From Xylogone sp. PMI_703 (Eukaryota; Ascomycota; Leotiomycetes), in the NCBI GenBank assembly GCA_021399445.1, contig JAJTUQ010000002.1, positions 7,874,001 to 7,938,000 on the forward strand: a DNA stretch of 64,000 nucleotides. Direction: 5' to 3'. Shown here one piece after another: positions 33,925 through 46,577 of this stretch. The first letter of the stretch is position 1, and the number at the start of each line of letters is the position of its first letter. Under the pieces are notes generated by a model. It had not been told where the DNA came from and searched no databases. It saw only the letters and a list, made by a program, of their open reading frames with translations. The translations under genes were made by a program, and so were the position numbers.

Positions 33925-35814
33925 AATTTCTGCGTATAAGCTCTTTGAGATTATTAAGGCTCTTTTCTTTAAATCTTTGCGACGGATCAACTAATGACGA
34001 CTGGCAATCCAAAAATGCGGGGGTCCCGAGGGAGTTAAGGTTGTCGGTGGGATACACGCTAATGATGCAGATTTGTATTCACCAATTCACCATTGAATGA
34101 ATAATATAGAATCTTAGAAATTTGTTTATAATCGAGCTGGTATGATCGGATCTCGAATGCTTAATCATATGTCTACAAATACACGCACCATTGGGTGTTC
34201 TAGAAGGGAACTTTCTGCTAAGATCAAAGGTGAATTGGAGCGAAATTCGACCGAAAGTCATAGCCTCGGTATTATCATCTTGACTTCAACTACATAGCAA
34301 CAACGGATTCTCAACTGGTATCTTCCCGATTTCGCATAGCGGAGTAGTCTGAATACTGTCCGCGCCTCAAGCCCCTTTTAGTTGACAGTAGTAGTCGGTA
34401 TGCGAATCTAACTGGATTGATTAGGGATGAAATAAAGCTAGATAGAAGTATTGTATCTCACCATAGACTTCGACTCCAGTATGATAATTATTTCGAGTTT
34501 TCTAGACTCATTTCCTCACTTCGATACTGCGCTTCGATATCTAAGCCTATTCCTGAGCGTCATCCCTTTAGAACTATAACCGATTGCGTGGTGCAACATT
34601 TTATTTGGCAGTGTGCAGCACTATGTACCACCAAACCACGTAGCGGTGTCCCTCGTGTTTTAGGTCATACAACCACACTAGCCCTGCGACTATAACTTAG
34701 AAGAATAACGCTTCTCGGAACACTGAAGAAAACTCGATTCCCACTCTAGGTAATCTATAAAAATACCCAAGTTAGGATCTAGAATATCAGCTAAATAGAA
34801 AAGTTATGTTACAAGCCCGAGGAAGCGTACCGTCATCTTGGCTGCATAGAGCTCAATACATGTCAATGATATATGCAGACAACATGAAAGCATTTCTATA
34901 CGGAATCAGAGATGTCGTCCCCTATGCTCTCCTCAAGCCCTGCACACTTGATCACTGTGAATTTCTTTTCTTTTTTCTTTTTTTTGCCCATCCACCATTC
35001 CCCGCTCTCAAGATACTGCCAATACAGTATCTCATATAGTCAGCAGCCTTGGTCCGTCCGCTCTAGCCACCAGTACAATGGGGTCCTGGGACAGTCTGAA
35101 GCCCTCTAGATAGCTGTAGTCAGGACTCCACGACTTCTTGCAATCCCCGATCATCAGCACCTTACGGGAGCCTAATACCAGCTGCATTAAATCTATGCAA
35201 ATAAGTGAGGCGGTCTTGCGGACCAAGTAGTTGGCAGTATGGCTCTTCGTGGCTCACTAATTTTTGGTTGTCACTTAAGTACTAATTACATCGCTAACGA
35301 CTTTATCCTCAATGAGGCAGTGCAGGACCTTGCAGAATCACTATGTTGAAATGGGTGGCTTGGTTTTATGGTCTGCTTGCTGAGTTGTTTAGCTGAGATT
35401 TGAGAGCTAAAATTTGTGTCTGTTAAACCCAACTGCAATTTAGCCTTCAAAACTCGACTCGGATTGTTAATAAGTTGATTTTGGATACCCACTTCAATCA
35501 AGCAAAATCTGTGACATTTGCTGCAAATCTACAGCCTTGTCGTTGTAATTTGTAATACGTTCCCTGGTTTGTGGTACACCTGGCGTTCAGCTGGCTGCAA
35601 AATGTCTTTAATTGGCCGGGTTTCGATTGGATTGTCCAAACCGGGCACCAAGTATTTAAAGGAGCCCAGAACCTTGCTGTACATGAGCCAAATGCTCCGG
35701 TCAAGCCCGTAACTCTCTTCAAACATATCTTTTGCTGATTACTAGAAATTTCTGTCAAGCCATTGTTTAAACCATCATTATCATTCTATTCTGAAGGCCC
35801 CCCAATAAATCGCA
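33925..35814. other. Gene-free interval
   Basis: About 1.9 kb between the C6 regulator and the CorA-like gene, both reading away from it, so it holds two promoters. There is a pyrimidine-rich tract near 34960-34990. Short overlapping frames (34417-34695, 35498-35758 and others) show no recognisable protein features. Confidence 0.45.
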
Positions 35815-38800
35815 ATGGCGGCCCGATCCGAGGATAGCCAGGAACACCCTTCGGAATTCTCTACCGGAGCAGTCCTAGAGGAGCCTTCCCATAGCAGCAA
35901 TACTGAGCTAGAAGTAGCGGATGATATCCACGATGAAAGCCGGAATTTATCTCAAAACTCACCAAATGGAGGTGTGAGAGATGGAAGTCCTGTAGATTAT
36001 GTGGACCCGCCGATAGAACCATCGGCCGAGGAAGGGGAGCAAGCTTCTCAAGCAGAAGAAGAGTATCTAGCATCGTCACCCCAGAATAATAGAAGTAGCC
36101 CAAGCATAGAGCATCAACCTATGGTCTCCAGTGAGCCTCCCAAGAATTTTCAAAGAGCGCCTATGTTGTCAACCTATTATATAATACGAAGTTTTTATTT
36201 ACAAACTGACGCCCTCGCAGACAAAGCCGTGGTTCACGAAAAGTCATCAATTCAAATTCAAGGCAAATCCCACATTCCTCAAGACGCTCCAGCCTCAGCT
36301 CGAGATCGGAAAACATATGCTTCTTTCGGGGATAAGGGTACCACAGCAAGCGTTAACGCCTTCGGACACATCATGCAAATTAGTAGATACCTTGGACATG
36401 GAAGGTCTGGCTTCTTTTGTCTGGACCAGCCATATACGCCTGAGCCGTTCTTTGTTAGTGGAAGGGCTTCGTCCCTTGATAGGCTCAGTGAAGATCCTTG
36501 GTCAGGTGTCCGTTTGAATTTGGAAGGAAACACGGACGAGCTCTGGCATTGGGGCAATAGTCTGCCCACTATGGAGTTTGTCTATGATCGTTGGCCATGC
36601 TTCACTTTCCCTAAATCAAGGCTTGTCAAAACCGAGGACGTGCACGGTCAATTATCCGAAGATGTGAGGCCTTCAGCACCAAAATCTAACCAAGGAGAAT
36701 TGCGATCTTTAGATCTAACGATACAATACTTTTGTCATGAAGGTACTATATTCCAAGAATATACCTGGGAACGTCCAAATCACGCTAAATGCACTATGTC
36801 AACTCTTCCTGATTTCACATTCAACTATGAGCTGCTTATTCGAGAGCTGGAATTTCTTGACTGGTCATCTCACTTTAATGAGGCTGATTGGGATTTCGCA
36901 TCTCATGGAGTGGAGTATTCTGTTGTCAATCCGGGACATTCACAAAGCTTAATCCTTGTGCATAAGTTACCTTCCCAGGAGGATCCCATGGACAAAAATC
37001 AAAGCAAGGCTCCTGTTGCAGTTGGTTTAGTTGTCATGGCCTTCTCAAACGGTCAGCCTTTGAAGATAACTACGCTCAAGCGTAGATTTACCTGCAAGAT
37101 TACCTTAGAAGAAAGAGCTCAAGATGCTTTCAAGAGGGATAATAGATTTGAGATTACCATTGCATACAGATTACAGACTCTATGGGGGGCAGGAGAGAAT
37201 TGGGAGAACTTAATCGTGCCTGTTCAGGGGTTGGAAGAGATGAAAAAACTGCGCTTTGCTGCCGCCCCTTCCAAAAATCTCCTTTTCTCCTCGCACCCTC
37301 ATTTAGACTTTATTATTCGGCGTAACCTAGAGCACATCTTGTCAGTTTGTAGCATTCCAATCACTTTTGCATCAGACACCAACAACCGCCAAGCATCTGA
37401 GCAAAGTTCGGAAGCGCATGTTGCCCTAACTTGTGGCGATATATCAGGCCACCGGATTGGGACAACTTCAAGTTTGTAAGTCGAGAGATCATATCACTTT
37501 TCGATATGCTGATCATCGAAAGCTACGCTTTGGAATTCATACTATCTATTTACGAGTACATTACTGATAAATGTAAAGAGCCACGTGACTACCTATCATG
37601 TCAAGAATACTGTTCCTGCAAAACTGAAAGTACTTGTCAAGCTTGTAGTGGGATAAAGAAGTCCATAGAGTCCTTGCGAGAACGCATCTCTACAACCTGT
37701 CAGGGCCACATCCGATGGCTGTGTGAAACTGCAGAGCCATCCGAAGATGGGGAATTTGCGGCTTATTACTGGCCCACAGGGGAAGTGTCCAAAGATCATT
37801 CTGGTGCTTCTCTCATCGACACTCCTTTACAGCTTCTTCAAGTATACGACTGTATCCAAGTTGGAATTTCGCACAACGAAGAAATTTCTCCAGGATTGAA
37901 AAATAAGATTAAATCTTGGATCAGTGTGCTAGATAAGGTGAATTGGCATGGCAGATATGTGTTCCCTCGTAAAGACTTTGAAGAGGAGAACAAATACCGT
38001 CTCGCGGATCATGTTTTGATCTGCCAGGCAATACAGGCGGCCGAATACTTAGGTTATAAATCCGTATTGACGCCTTCGACCCCATCCATAGAGGAGAATT
38101 ACGCATTACAGCAGGATCGATTCATCAATGAATACTCGTTTTCAGAAACTAGGCGAATTGTCAATAAGAGATTCGTATGTGAAAACTCCTTTTCTGGTCA
38201 GCGAATGCTTGCAACACGCCGGACGTCCTCGAAAACCAGGTTCTTGTTTCATTCCAAAGATACGGTTCTATTTCACGCAATGGAACGTGGTTTTTTCCTT
38301 AGAGATGATTGGGAAAAGAAGTATGAAGGGAAATTGAAAAAAGAAAACATGAAAATGAATATAACACAAGTCTCAGATAAGAGGTGGAATTATACATTGG
38401 ATGTATGGAAGAATACGGTCGAAGGCCAATCAGACCACATTGAGTACCAAGATATGGACTGGACAAAACCACTATGGTATGCTTTGGCTATGATTATAAG
38501 TTCGCAAGAAAGGCGGATCAATAAATTATCGCCAAATAATGCTTTTGATCGCAGCTCTGAGACTCTTTTTCGCATGTCTTCTCCTAACGGCCTTTTCCCT
38601 GGCTTCCTGGACAGAAACCAGGAACCGTTATCGCTACAGTACGAACAGAGAGCGGAAAATTACTGGCATCCCACATTTGAACTCCCATTCATACTATGGA
38701 AATATGCAAAGAACCAGCTGGAAGCACGCTCTGATGTGAAAGATATAAACAATACCACCACATCGGCGACGAAAGACAGCGGAAGTATCGGCCAGTTGGT

Positions 38801-40775
38801 CTCTAAGACCCTTCCCTTCGCAAATTTCAACGTTATTGACCAGCAAGTACTTGTAGAAATATCTGATGACTGGCTCCAAGAGGAGCCTAGTACTTTAAAG
38901 TTTGGTTTTAGACCAGACTTAGTTTGGCTGAAGACGAAGCCTCTAGGTCTGAATGACAGCCGCGGTGGGTCGTTCCAGCGTTATCAACTCGCTGATGACG
39001 ATAACATACGGTCGGTCCTAAGTCGTCTAAGAGGATCAGTCCTAGATGGTCTTCTGAAAGATATCTCCTTGTCCGCAGATAATGAAGAAAGCGGCACTGT
39101 TACTGAGGCCCCGCCAGCGGATAGTGAAAAGAAGGAGAACTTTATCGACATCCCGTCCGCAGATAATGTAAAGAGGGGGATCGTTATTGACATCCCCAAA
39201 CGTAGCAGCGGCGATGAGATCCAGAGAAAGCTTACCACTAATTCAGATATCAAGTCGGCGTTGGAAATCACGCGTACGGTTCAATATGCAAAGAAGAGAC
39301 TCATTTGGCTTCCTAATGGTGATAAGTTGACGGCCTTCTTTTGTTACCTTGCATCCCCTGGCCTAGAGAAAGAGAACTTGTTAGCTTTCTTTGACCGGCA
39401 TGCCAACTATGAAAAGTACTTCTTTGACAGTACAGCAGCAGCTCTCAATGAATGGGAGACCGAGCTTCACCTTTCCTTTTTCAGAATACACGATGGAGAA
39501 ACAGGAGCTTCCGATGGCATCCCTGAACCAAGTTCTATCACTTTACGGAAACTTCAGACTGTATCTATGCCAACGAGAGCAATTTCACAGGTTGTCAAAA
39601 GCTTTCGCATTGCAGGAGATTTTTATGACCGTTACTGGACCTGTCACTTCCTAGAAAACGGATGTGGAAGGTCATATGACAACTTAGAATCTCGCCTTCA
39701 TAAATTGACATATATCAAACGATACAACACTCCCAGTGATAAAAGGTCATTCGAGCGCCCATGGCAACAGCGTAAGATTTTAGAGCTTCTTCTTTTCAAC
39801 GAAATACTTGAAGAGATGTATGAATGTACAAACAAAATATGGGATTGGGCACGAGAAAGTGTTCTCCAAAATCCGAAAGCCCCGGATGGTGGTGTGAAAT
39901 TGAATTTCACAATTCCGGGACTAGTGGAAGCTGAATCAGATACTCTTAACACTCTAGTAGGAAGCCTGTCCAATGGTGTGCAATTCCTCAATCAAGGCAA
40001 TAACGACAACTATTTTTCCATCACTAAACGCTGGAGATTCTTTGAGCAGCTACTTCAAGCACTCGAAGAGGATCTGAGCAGAAATCTTGAGAGAATTAGA
40101 GAGTGGAACAATCGCGAGGATGACCGTAAACCCGAAAGACCTCGCTGGACTAAGAATGATGAGAAGGCATTCCGACCTGCTATTACGAAACTTTTGGTGC
40201 TTAACGACAGGAAGGTCAGGGAACTTGGTCGTTTAAGATCGAGTATAAAAATCTTTCAGGATTCGCTCGATGCTCGCCTCTCCTCAATAAGAGATGATAT
40301 GGGTTTCAGGAGCGCCCAAAATATGGCGACATTCACCTACGTCACAGTTGTATTTCTCCCACTTGGATTCGCTACGGGGATTTTCAGCATGAGTGAAGCG
40401 CCAGGGAAAACGACACTTGCCTCCATGGTAATAACAGCCGTTATTGCTCTATCAATTACAGTGGTTACACTTGTTAATGCAAAACACCTCTGGGCAAGGT
40501 GTGGTGCGGTACTCCGTTTCGTGTTTAGGCTAGAATTTCTGAGCAAAGAAGAGAAACTAAAGTATATGGTGAGACTTGACTCCTTACTAAAATTTGATCT
40601 AAGAAAGGCGGCTCAACGAATCTATCAGCGCGATACGCACAAGGAAAACGCCGGAAATGGTGGCGCGACCCCAAAGCCAACAGTTTCTCAACCCAGCGCT
40701 GAGCCGAGAACGCATCTGTCAGCCGACAACACAACACCTAGACAGCTTGAAGATGCAGCGACGGAACGCAGTTAG
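35815..40775 (+). CDS. Large CorA-like membrane protein
   Basis: Two exons, 35815-37475 and 37523-40775, joined across a 47-bp intron (GTAAGT..GAAAG), giving 1637 aa. The join yields ALTCGDISGHRIGTTSSF followed by YALEFIL, matching the fungal CorA-like group. The N-terminus (1-120) is acidic and low-complexity. A long soluble region follows, and a charged helical stretch precedes two helices near 1488-1510 and 1522-1545. The loop at the end of the first helix reads TGIFSMSE where Mg2+ channels carry GMN, so classical magnesium selectivity is doubtful. A gap in low complexity around residue 1090-1130 repeats DIP and SADN units. The role may be a membrane-anchored sensor or signalling platform. 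It is one gene, although the two overlapping frames look like two. Confidence 0.85.
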
Positions 40776-41819
40776 ATGCGAAGTTTTACTTCATTGCCTG
40801 CAGTTATCAGATCTGGTAATAAACTAGATTACTCTTCTACAATTTATTCCTTTTCTTCGAAAAGTCGTTTAGTAAAATTGGAAATGCGGGTGGCCTGGAT
40901 ATCTTTTACAGTGGAACTTCATCAACCTAAAATTCCCTTTCCTTAGATTCGCCCAACATAACCTGCCGTATCAACTGTATCAACTGTATTGGCCATAATG
41001 GAAATTCCTTCCCAAACAATGTTTGTAATTCTTAAATCTGTGTTGAGTTTAAGGTCATACTCAAACTTAACTCGAAAATTTCGAGCGGCTCGAACTCGAC
41101 CCGGTCGGCTCAAGTTTAACTTGAGTTGTTGAGTCAACTTTACACACATAGTTCCTAAAATAGAAATATCCTTGATAAGGGCTATTAGCACGCTAAATCG
41201 CCAATTATAATACCTATAGTAGAATATTTTCTAACGGTAAAGTAAAATAAAGAGAGAAAAGGAAGAAGTCTATCACATGCTTCTCTTCTCTTCCTTATTG
41301 AACATCTTGGATCAGTAATTAAATATCTAATTGTGATAGCCCTTCTTTGCTTTCCTCTCTCAGAGATGTATATACCATATATACCATCTAACTATATCTA
41401 CATCACTTCATAGTACCTATAGACTAGCCTTATCCTATCACCATGATGTGAACTCTCGATCGATTCAATCCAATCCAAGCCGCTTAAGCCAACAAGAAAT
41501 ATAGACTTCAAAAAAAGGAAGCTCCGAATATAAACACCGTCCACTCCAAACCTAAAAGCCAGATATGTAAAAACTCCCGGATGCTTTCTTAGAAACAAAA
41601 GAACGCTCCCTGATTAAAGACTCGCTAGCATTGAACAGTCAACAAAATAATATGCAAGATGCTATTCCCTTTTCTTTTAGCCCTTTTTGTGCAGCTTCAT
41701 ATTCTCATGAGCCAATCGAAATATCCTTTCGAATTGGCTGTCAAAAATATTAATGTATGTGTAATCACCTCGGATGCTACCTTTGTGCAGATCGAACCTC
41801 TCACTCCAGACTCCTATGC
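40776..41819. other. Intergenic region between convergent genes
   Basis: 3' flanks of the CorA-like gene (plus) and the GH76 gene (minus). AT-rich, no gene supported. It contains the palindromic cluster described separately at 41059-41125. The plus-strand frame at 41659-42015 is antisense to the GH76 C-terminus and not a gene. Confidence 0.5.
41059..41125. repeat. Tandem palindromes, MITE-like or palindromic element
   Basis: CTCGAAA-A-TTTCGAG at 41071-41085 and CTCAAGTT-T-AACTTGAG at 41109-41125 are two near-perfect palindromes 23 bp apart. GAACTCGACCCGG-type sequence separates them. They lie between two convergent genes. It could be a palindromic repeat element or a transcription-end hairpin. 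Confidence 0.5.
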
Positions 41820-43521
41820 TTATGTCCTTGCCTGCTTCTCGTTTGGATTCATTCTGCCGTTGATGGTACTTCCTCCCTCCCAAGCCTTGCTCCACATGAA
41901 CCACATTGTCCATATTAATATTCCCAGAACTATTGCCGTCAAGAATCCTGCGCCGATCTTATCCCGCGTCTTAGCCGGCGGGATCTCAATCACGAATACG
42001 GCGGAGGTATTGTGACCTGCGTGTGGATTGCCTTGGGACGTACCACCAGTGGTGGTGGTTACCGGAGGTTTGATATATTTGGGGAAATGGATAAGGGTGC
42101 CTATAACGGTTTCTAGTGCCGCCATCTGCTGGCCAACGCCTGCCGAGCCATCCCACGTCCCATTAAGATACCACTTCAGCCCACAAACTGTTCCAGGAGG
42201 TTGCTCGGGAGGTGCACCATTTCCTGTTCCGGTGCACTGTGCCGCCGCTGCTATCGCTGAGGAACGGAGAAGGGGCAGGATGGTATCGAAGGTGTAAGGC
42301 GCCATCATGGCAGTAGCGGCCATCCAGCGCGAGAGATAGGCCTTGAAGGAGTGCTCATCGACGTTGCACTGATTTGTTGACTCACAGATATCTTGCATGA
42401 TGCCTTTAGGAAAGTAAAGTGCAGCCGTACGATTGACTATTCCAGTGGTGCGTTCTTTCCAAAGTGCAGAACCATTTGTCTATATTAAGCGGGTTAGTCA
42501 GGGTAACCTCGATAAAGAAAAGGATATTGTTAAGCTGAATTGAAGTATGGAGATGAAGTGCTCCGTGATCCAAGGTCAAACAACTTACATAGTTATACAT
42601 GGTCGCGGCGCCTATCATCATAGTCCCAGCATTGTAAACCCACTGGTTGTGGTCAACTTTTGTACAGTTTAGCTGGGTAGCCTCAGCATTGTCGTAGACA
42701 TTGTACTCTTTATCCATCAAACCAATAGCATTCATCCAATCCCAAATCTTAACCGCCCACTTTGCATACATGGGGTCACCGGTATATCGAGCGAGCCGAG
42801 ATGCAATATTGAACAGACAGCCATTCGAAATCGAGTTCTTCAGATCATAGCCGTTGATCTGGTAGATCTGCCATCGGATTCCTCCACCACAGTACTGTGT
42901 ATCCCAGCGCGCGATCTGATCGTTGAAGACAGCCTGGGCCAGAGCGAGCCACGAGGGAGCCTTGGGCGGAGGATTGGGAAAGTTGTATTCGGCTGCAGCC
43001 AGAGCAGCCATACCCCAGAAAGCTTGATCATCGTTTCCGAGCGAGGCCGACTCGTTAGGAGGCATGTAGTCGTTGTACGGGCCGACCTGGAACTGCAGGG
43101 CCTGCATGGTCACGTCAACATATGTTGTGTCGCCGGTGTAGTGCCAGTAGTCGACCAGAGCCCCGAACATGGCTCCAGCTTCCCACCAGTAGTAGGGACC
43201 GGGCAGGAGACCTGGGATCTGGCCGGATTCGTTGCCTTTGTAGTAGGTCATCATGCCATAGGCGATTTGGCTCGCAACAGACTTGATCGAGTCTACCGAG
43301 AGCAAGTCAGCAATGGACATTCAATTCCCCTCTAATTCTCTCGTGTCTCCTTTTCTCGACCCTTTCTCCGGTATTCCTGCTCTCTGCGATATCTTCGGGA
43401 TCTAAGGTGAGGTGACGAGCGTACCTGTGTTGTTGACGTCGAGCTCAAAGGCAGCAGAGCCCTTGAACATGGCGAGCGATGCAAGCACCGACAGCGCCGA
43501 GGTGAGCTGAAAACGCACCAT
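41820..43521 (-). CDS. GH76 alpha-1,6-mannanase, DCW1/DFG5-like wall enzyme
   Basis: Three exons: 43521-43425, 43292-42589 and 42479-41820, with introns of 132 and 109 bp, giving 486 aa. The signal peptide is about 1-24. Joining exons restores [22 protein letters not shown] and [13 protein letters not shown], both characteristic of the Dcw1/Dfg5 group. [14 protein letters not shown] binds substrate. The catalytic Asp pair is D120-D121 in [10 protein letters not shown]. Near the C-terminus a hydrophobic segment ([19 protein letters not shown]) is followed by about 25 polar residues, so it is membrane-held; a GPI signal would normally lack that tail. The family cross-links GPI-mannoproteins into the wall through their mannan core. 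Confidence 0.93.
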
Positions 43522-45220
43522 GATGGAGCGCGCTCCTGGTCTCGAGAGAGAATCTGGTGTAGAGCAGAGACGACAATGGATCACTGGTCGCTGCTAATTC
43601 GGAATTTGGGTTGTATATATCTGGCCGGTGTGTACACAGGACCTGGTCGAATCGGTTTGCGGGATTTGTGGAGGTGACCAAAACGAGCGTAGTGAGCCCG
43701 GCGTGCTCCTCATGACATGACGATACGAGCACAAATAAGGCCGGACATGGAGGGAACAGCCACCAAACGCGCGATATGCTTACACGAGCGACAACAAGCA
43801 GCAGCACCAGAGAGAGAGAAATAGCGAGCTTTGCAAAGATGAGAAGCGCTACTCTTTTTCAGTCTCGAGGTTGAAGAAAGGAGGAGGAAGAGGAGCAGCC
43901 GCCAGGGCGGCCATGAGGTAATCCAGTATCCGCGAGGAGAGGGAGAGCTGGAGCAGCCGGAGTTCCCATGCGCTCAATAGTGGAATTCCAGAAGGATGCA
44001 GCGAGGGACCAGAAAAGTGGCGCTCGCAGCTCCAGCGCGCCAAGCCGGTTCGGGCAGAGAGCTTCCTGATTGGGAAGTCACGGGGACAAGCGAGGACAAG
44101 CGAAGGGAAGCGAGCACGTGGAGACCCGCGACCATTCACCCGTTTCAGGCATCCACAGCTAAAAACAGCGTAAGGCATTAAGGCACACCAAAGTTTATTA
44201 GGCATCAACATTTGTACCTTGTGGTAAGATTTGCAGCAACGTCCCTGAAGCGGGGAACCCCGTCCCACATCCAATTAAAAGCGCCCCCCTTCTTGGGGAA
44301 TACGAGGTCGGCTGAGTTAAGCAATATCGCTCAGGAGGAGATGAAAGCTTGCGACAACAGTGCAATGCATCTGTACCTTTCTCTGGACTCTTTGAAATCT
44401 TACTGGAGTACAACGCCTTCCAGTAATGGCTGCAAAGCCTCTTCTGTAATGTGCGCTTCGTCGCGGGGAAACAGGGAATGCGGCATAACTGCGTCATTCG
44501 CCCAATGATACCAGTCGCCGCACGGGAAAACGGCTCGGTTAAGAATTCCGAGCTAGACCATAAGCGGAAGTGAGTTGTCCTGTGATTATCACGTGATAAG
44601 AATGGCCCAAGCTGTACTCCTAGCGTGCCTGCTCTCCGGGGTTGGAGGAGATTCCTGCGTTTCCCACGCCTACACTACTGCGCAGTGAACGCAGTAAACA
44701 ATTGACTACCCCTTAACTGTTATTGCTATGAATCCAATGAATTGCACATCCAGGCTAGAGCTCGCAACCTAAAGTTAAAGCTGAGGCCTAAAGACTTAAG
44801 GTTCATAAATTTAATACAGGATCCTTATCTCCGAATTATTTTTAAATTTACAAGTACGGTAATTGGAATCCAGAATCAATTCCGCACCCAGCTCCACATA
44901 TGCAATAAGAGGGGTTGTTAATGTTCATGGATCATCGTTGCACGTCATTTTACGGCAGATACGCGCAAAGCCCCTCAATTTGAAGGGTACTGTGATCGTA
45001 AGCACGTAATTATGTATGAAGTTGTTGATCTTTGGAAGCATTTCCTACCCCGCCCTCGTAGCCTTCGAGCTTCCCCGCCAAAAGTTAAGACTCCGGAGCT
45101 TGACCTTGACGCCCTTTCATCGACATCATTCGCGAAAGGAATAGCTATTTAATCTACCAAAATAATTTAAACAGCTAATTCATGATCTAGAAGCGGCTGA
45201 GTGGGCTACGATTATTCAAC
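43522..45220. other. Gene-free interval, divergent promoters
   Basis: It lies between the GH76 gene (minus) and the NmrA-like gene (plus). It is GC-richer at 43650-44130, the likely GH76 promoter. Overlapping frames on both strands (43445-43807, 43849-44274, 44198-44497) have biased composition but no domain. A TATATAT near 43613 fits a GH76 core promoter. Confidence 0.45.
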
Positions 45221-46321
45221 ATGAGTTCTAATATTCCACAGCCAAAGAGCATCCTTGTCATTGGCGCCACGGGACTGATTGGCGAATACATTCTCGATGC
45301 TCTCATCCAAACCCAGTCGCATTTCGATAAGATAGGCATCTTCACATCGCCAGGGACCGTAGAGAAGAAACCCACACAGATCCAATCACTAAAAGACCAG
45401 AGCATAGAAGTCATCGTGGGCGACGTCAACATCGAACAGGATGTAAAGAAGGCATACCAAGGTGAGCAATTGGCGTATTATTGTTACCTTCTTAACGGAA
45501 GCCGTCTCTTAACAACGATACTCCCTGAATAGGCTACGATACCGTCATCTCTGCAGTCGGTCGCAATGTCATTGCTTCGCAAATCGAACTCATACGCTGG
45601 GCAGAGGAAACGCCCTCTATCAACTATTTCTATCCATCTGAGTACGGAACTGATATCGAATACGGACCACAATCGGCGACCGAGAAACCTCATCAATTCA
45701 AGCTGAAAGTGAGGGCATACATCAAATCATCGGTCAAGCGGTTAAAATATACCTACGTCGTGACTGGACCTTATGCGGACTTGTATATAGGGAAGATAGA
45801 TAATGAGAAGGCAAAGCGGACTGGAAATTTTGATGTCAAGGCACGAGAGGCTATCCTGCTTGGAACAGGAGATGAGAAAGTCAGCTTGACGACCATGGCC
45901 GAGTATGCTTGCCATTTATTAAACTTCTCATTAAAACTAGGTATCCGGGGAGATTGCTAACGTCATTTGATGTAGTGTTGGCAAATTCGTCGTCGGAGCT
46001 CTCCGGCACCCTGAACAATCTGCCAATAAAGCACTGAAAGTTAACTCATTTACAACCACGCCGAAAGAGATACTCAGAGAATTTGAGAAGCAAACAGGAA
46101 GTACCTGGAAGGTCTCGTTCACACCTCTAGACGAGCTGAAGAAGCTAGAGCAAGAAGCATGGGCATCAGGAGACCCAGCGGCGACTGTGTATACCTTGCG
46201 AAGAATATGGACCGAGGGCGGGACCTTGTACGATAAAATAGATAACGAGGCAATTGGTGTGACGGTGACTGATACGCTGGAAAGCACCGTCAAAAAGGCG
46301 ATTGAGAAGCAACAGAGTTAG
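45221..46321 (+). CDS. NmrA-like / isoflavone-reductase-like NAD(P)-binding protein
   Basis: Three exons: 45221-45461, 45533-45902 and 45976-46321, with introns of 71 and 73 bp, giving 318 aa. The N-terminal dinucleotide fold is [14 protein letters not shown] (11-24). Later parts include [24 protein letters not shown] and a lysine in FKLKVRAYI, at the place of the catalytic Lys in isoflavone/phenylcoumaran reductases. [16 protein letters not shown] appears after joining exons 2 and 3. Fungal members reduce aromatic substrates or act as redox sensors like NmrA, and sequence alone does not separate these roles. The size and CipA-like feel favour a reductase. It is convergent with the CFEM receptor (256 bp between stop codons). 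Confidence 0.88.
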
Positions 46322-46577
46322 GTATCTAAGAAGTGGAACCGTATAAACTTTGACAAGTCACTTATGAAAATTTAACCATCCATGAAATATTGTATATAGC
46401 CGTTCTAGTCAAGCTTTGCAGCCCAGTTCTATCCCATCCGATAAGTAACGCCCTACCTAAGATCCAGTAAGCCGGGCTTATTTCTCCCGCCAGCCACCTA
46501 TCAAGACAAACGCCAAGTTACCAATGGAACCGTCCAATATAGCCTTTCATATTATAGACGTCTAGTTCCATTTATTC

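Noticed and set aside
22924..34646. Shared CCACGTAGCGG at 22924-22934 and 34636-34646 as a regulator site
   Set aside because: An 11-base match is expected by chance in a window of this size, and the second copy is not near a gene start.
37431..40775. A separate second gene after the 35815 frame
   Set aside because: A GT..AG intron at 37476-37522 joins both frames and restores a continuous family motif.
43445..44497. Overlapping minus-strand frames upstream of the GH76 gene
   Set aside because: They are mutually overlapping, compositionally biased and without domains; promoter sequence fits better.
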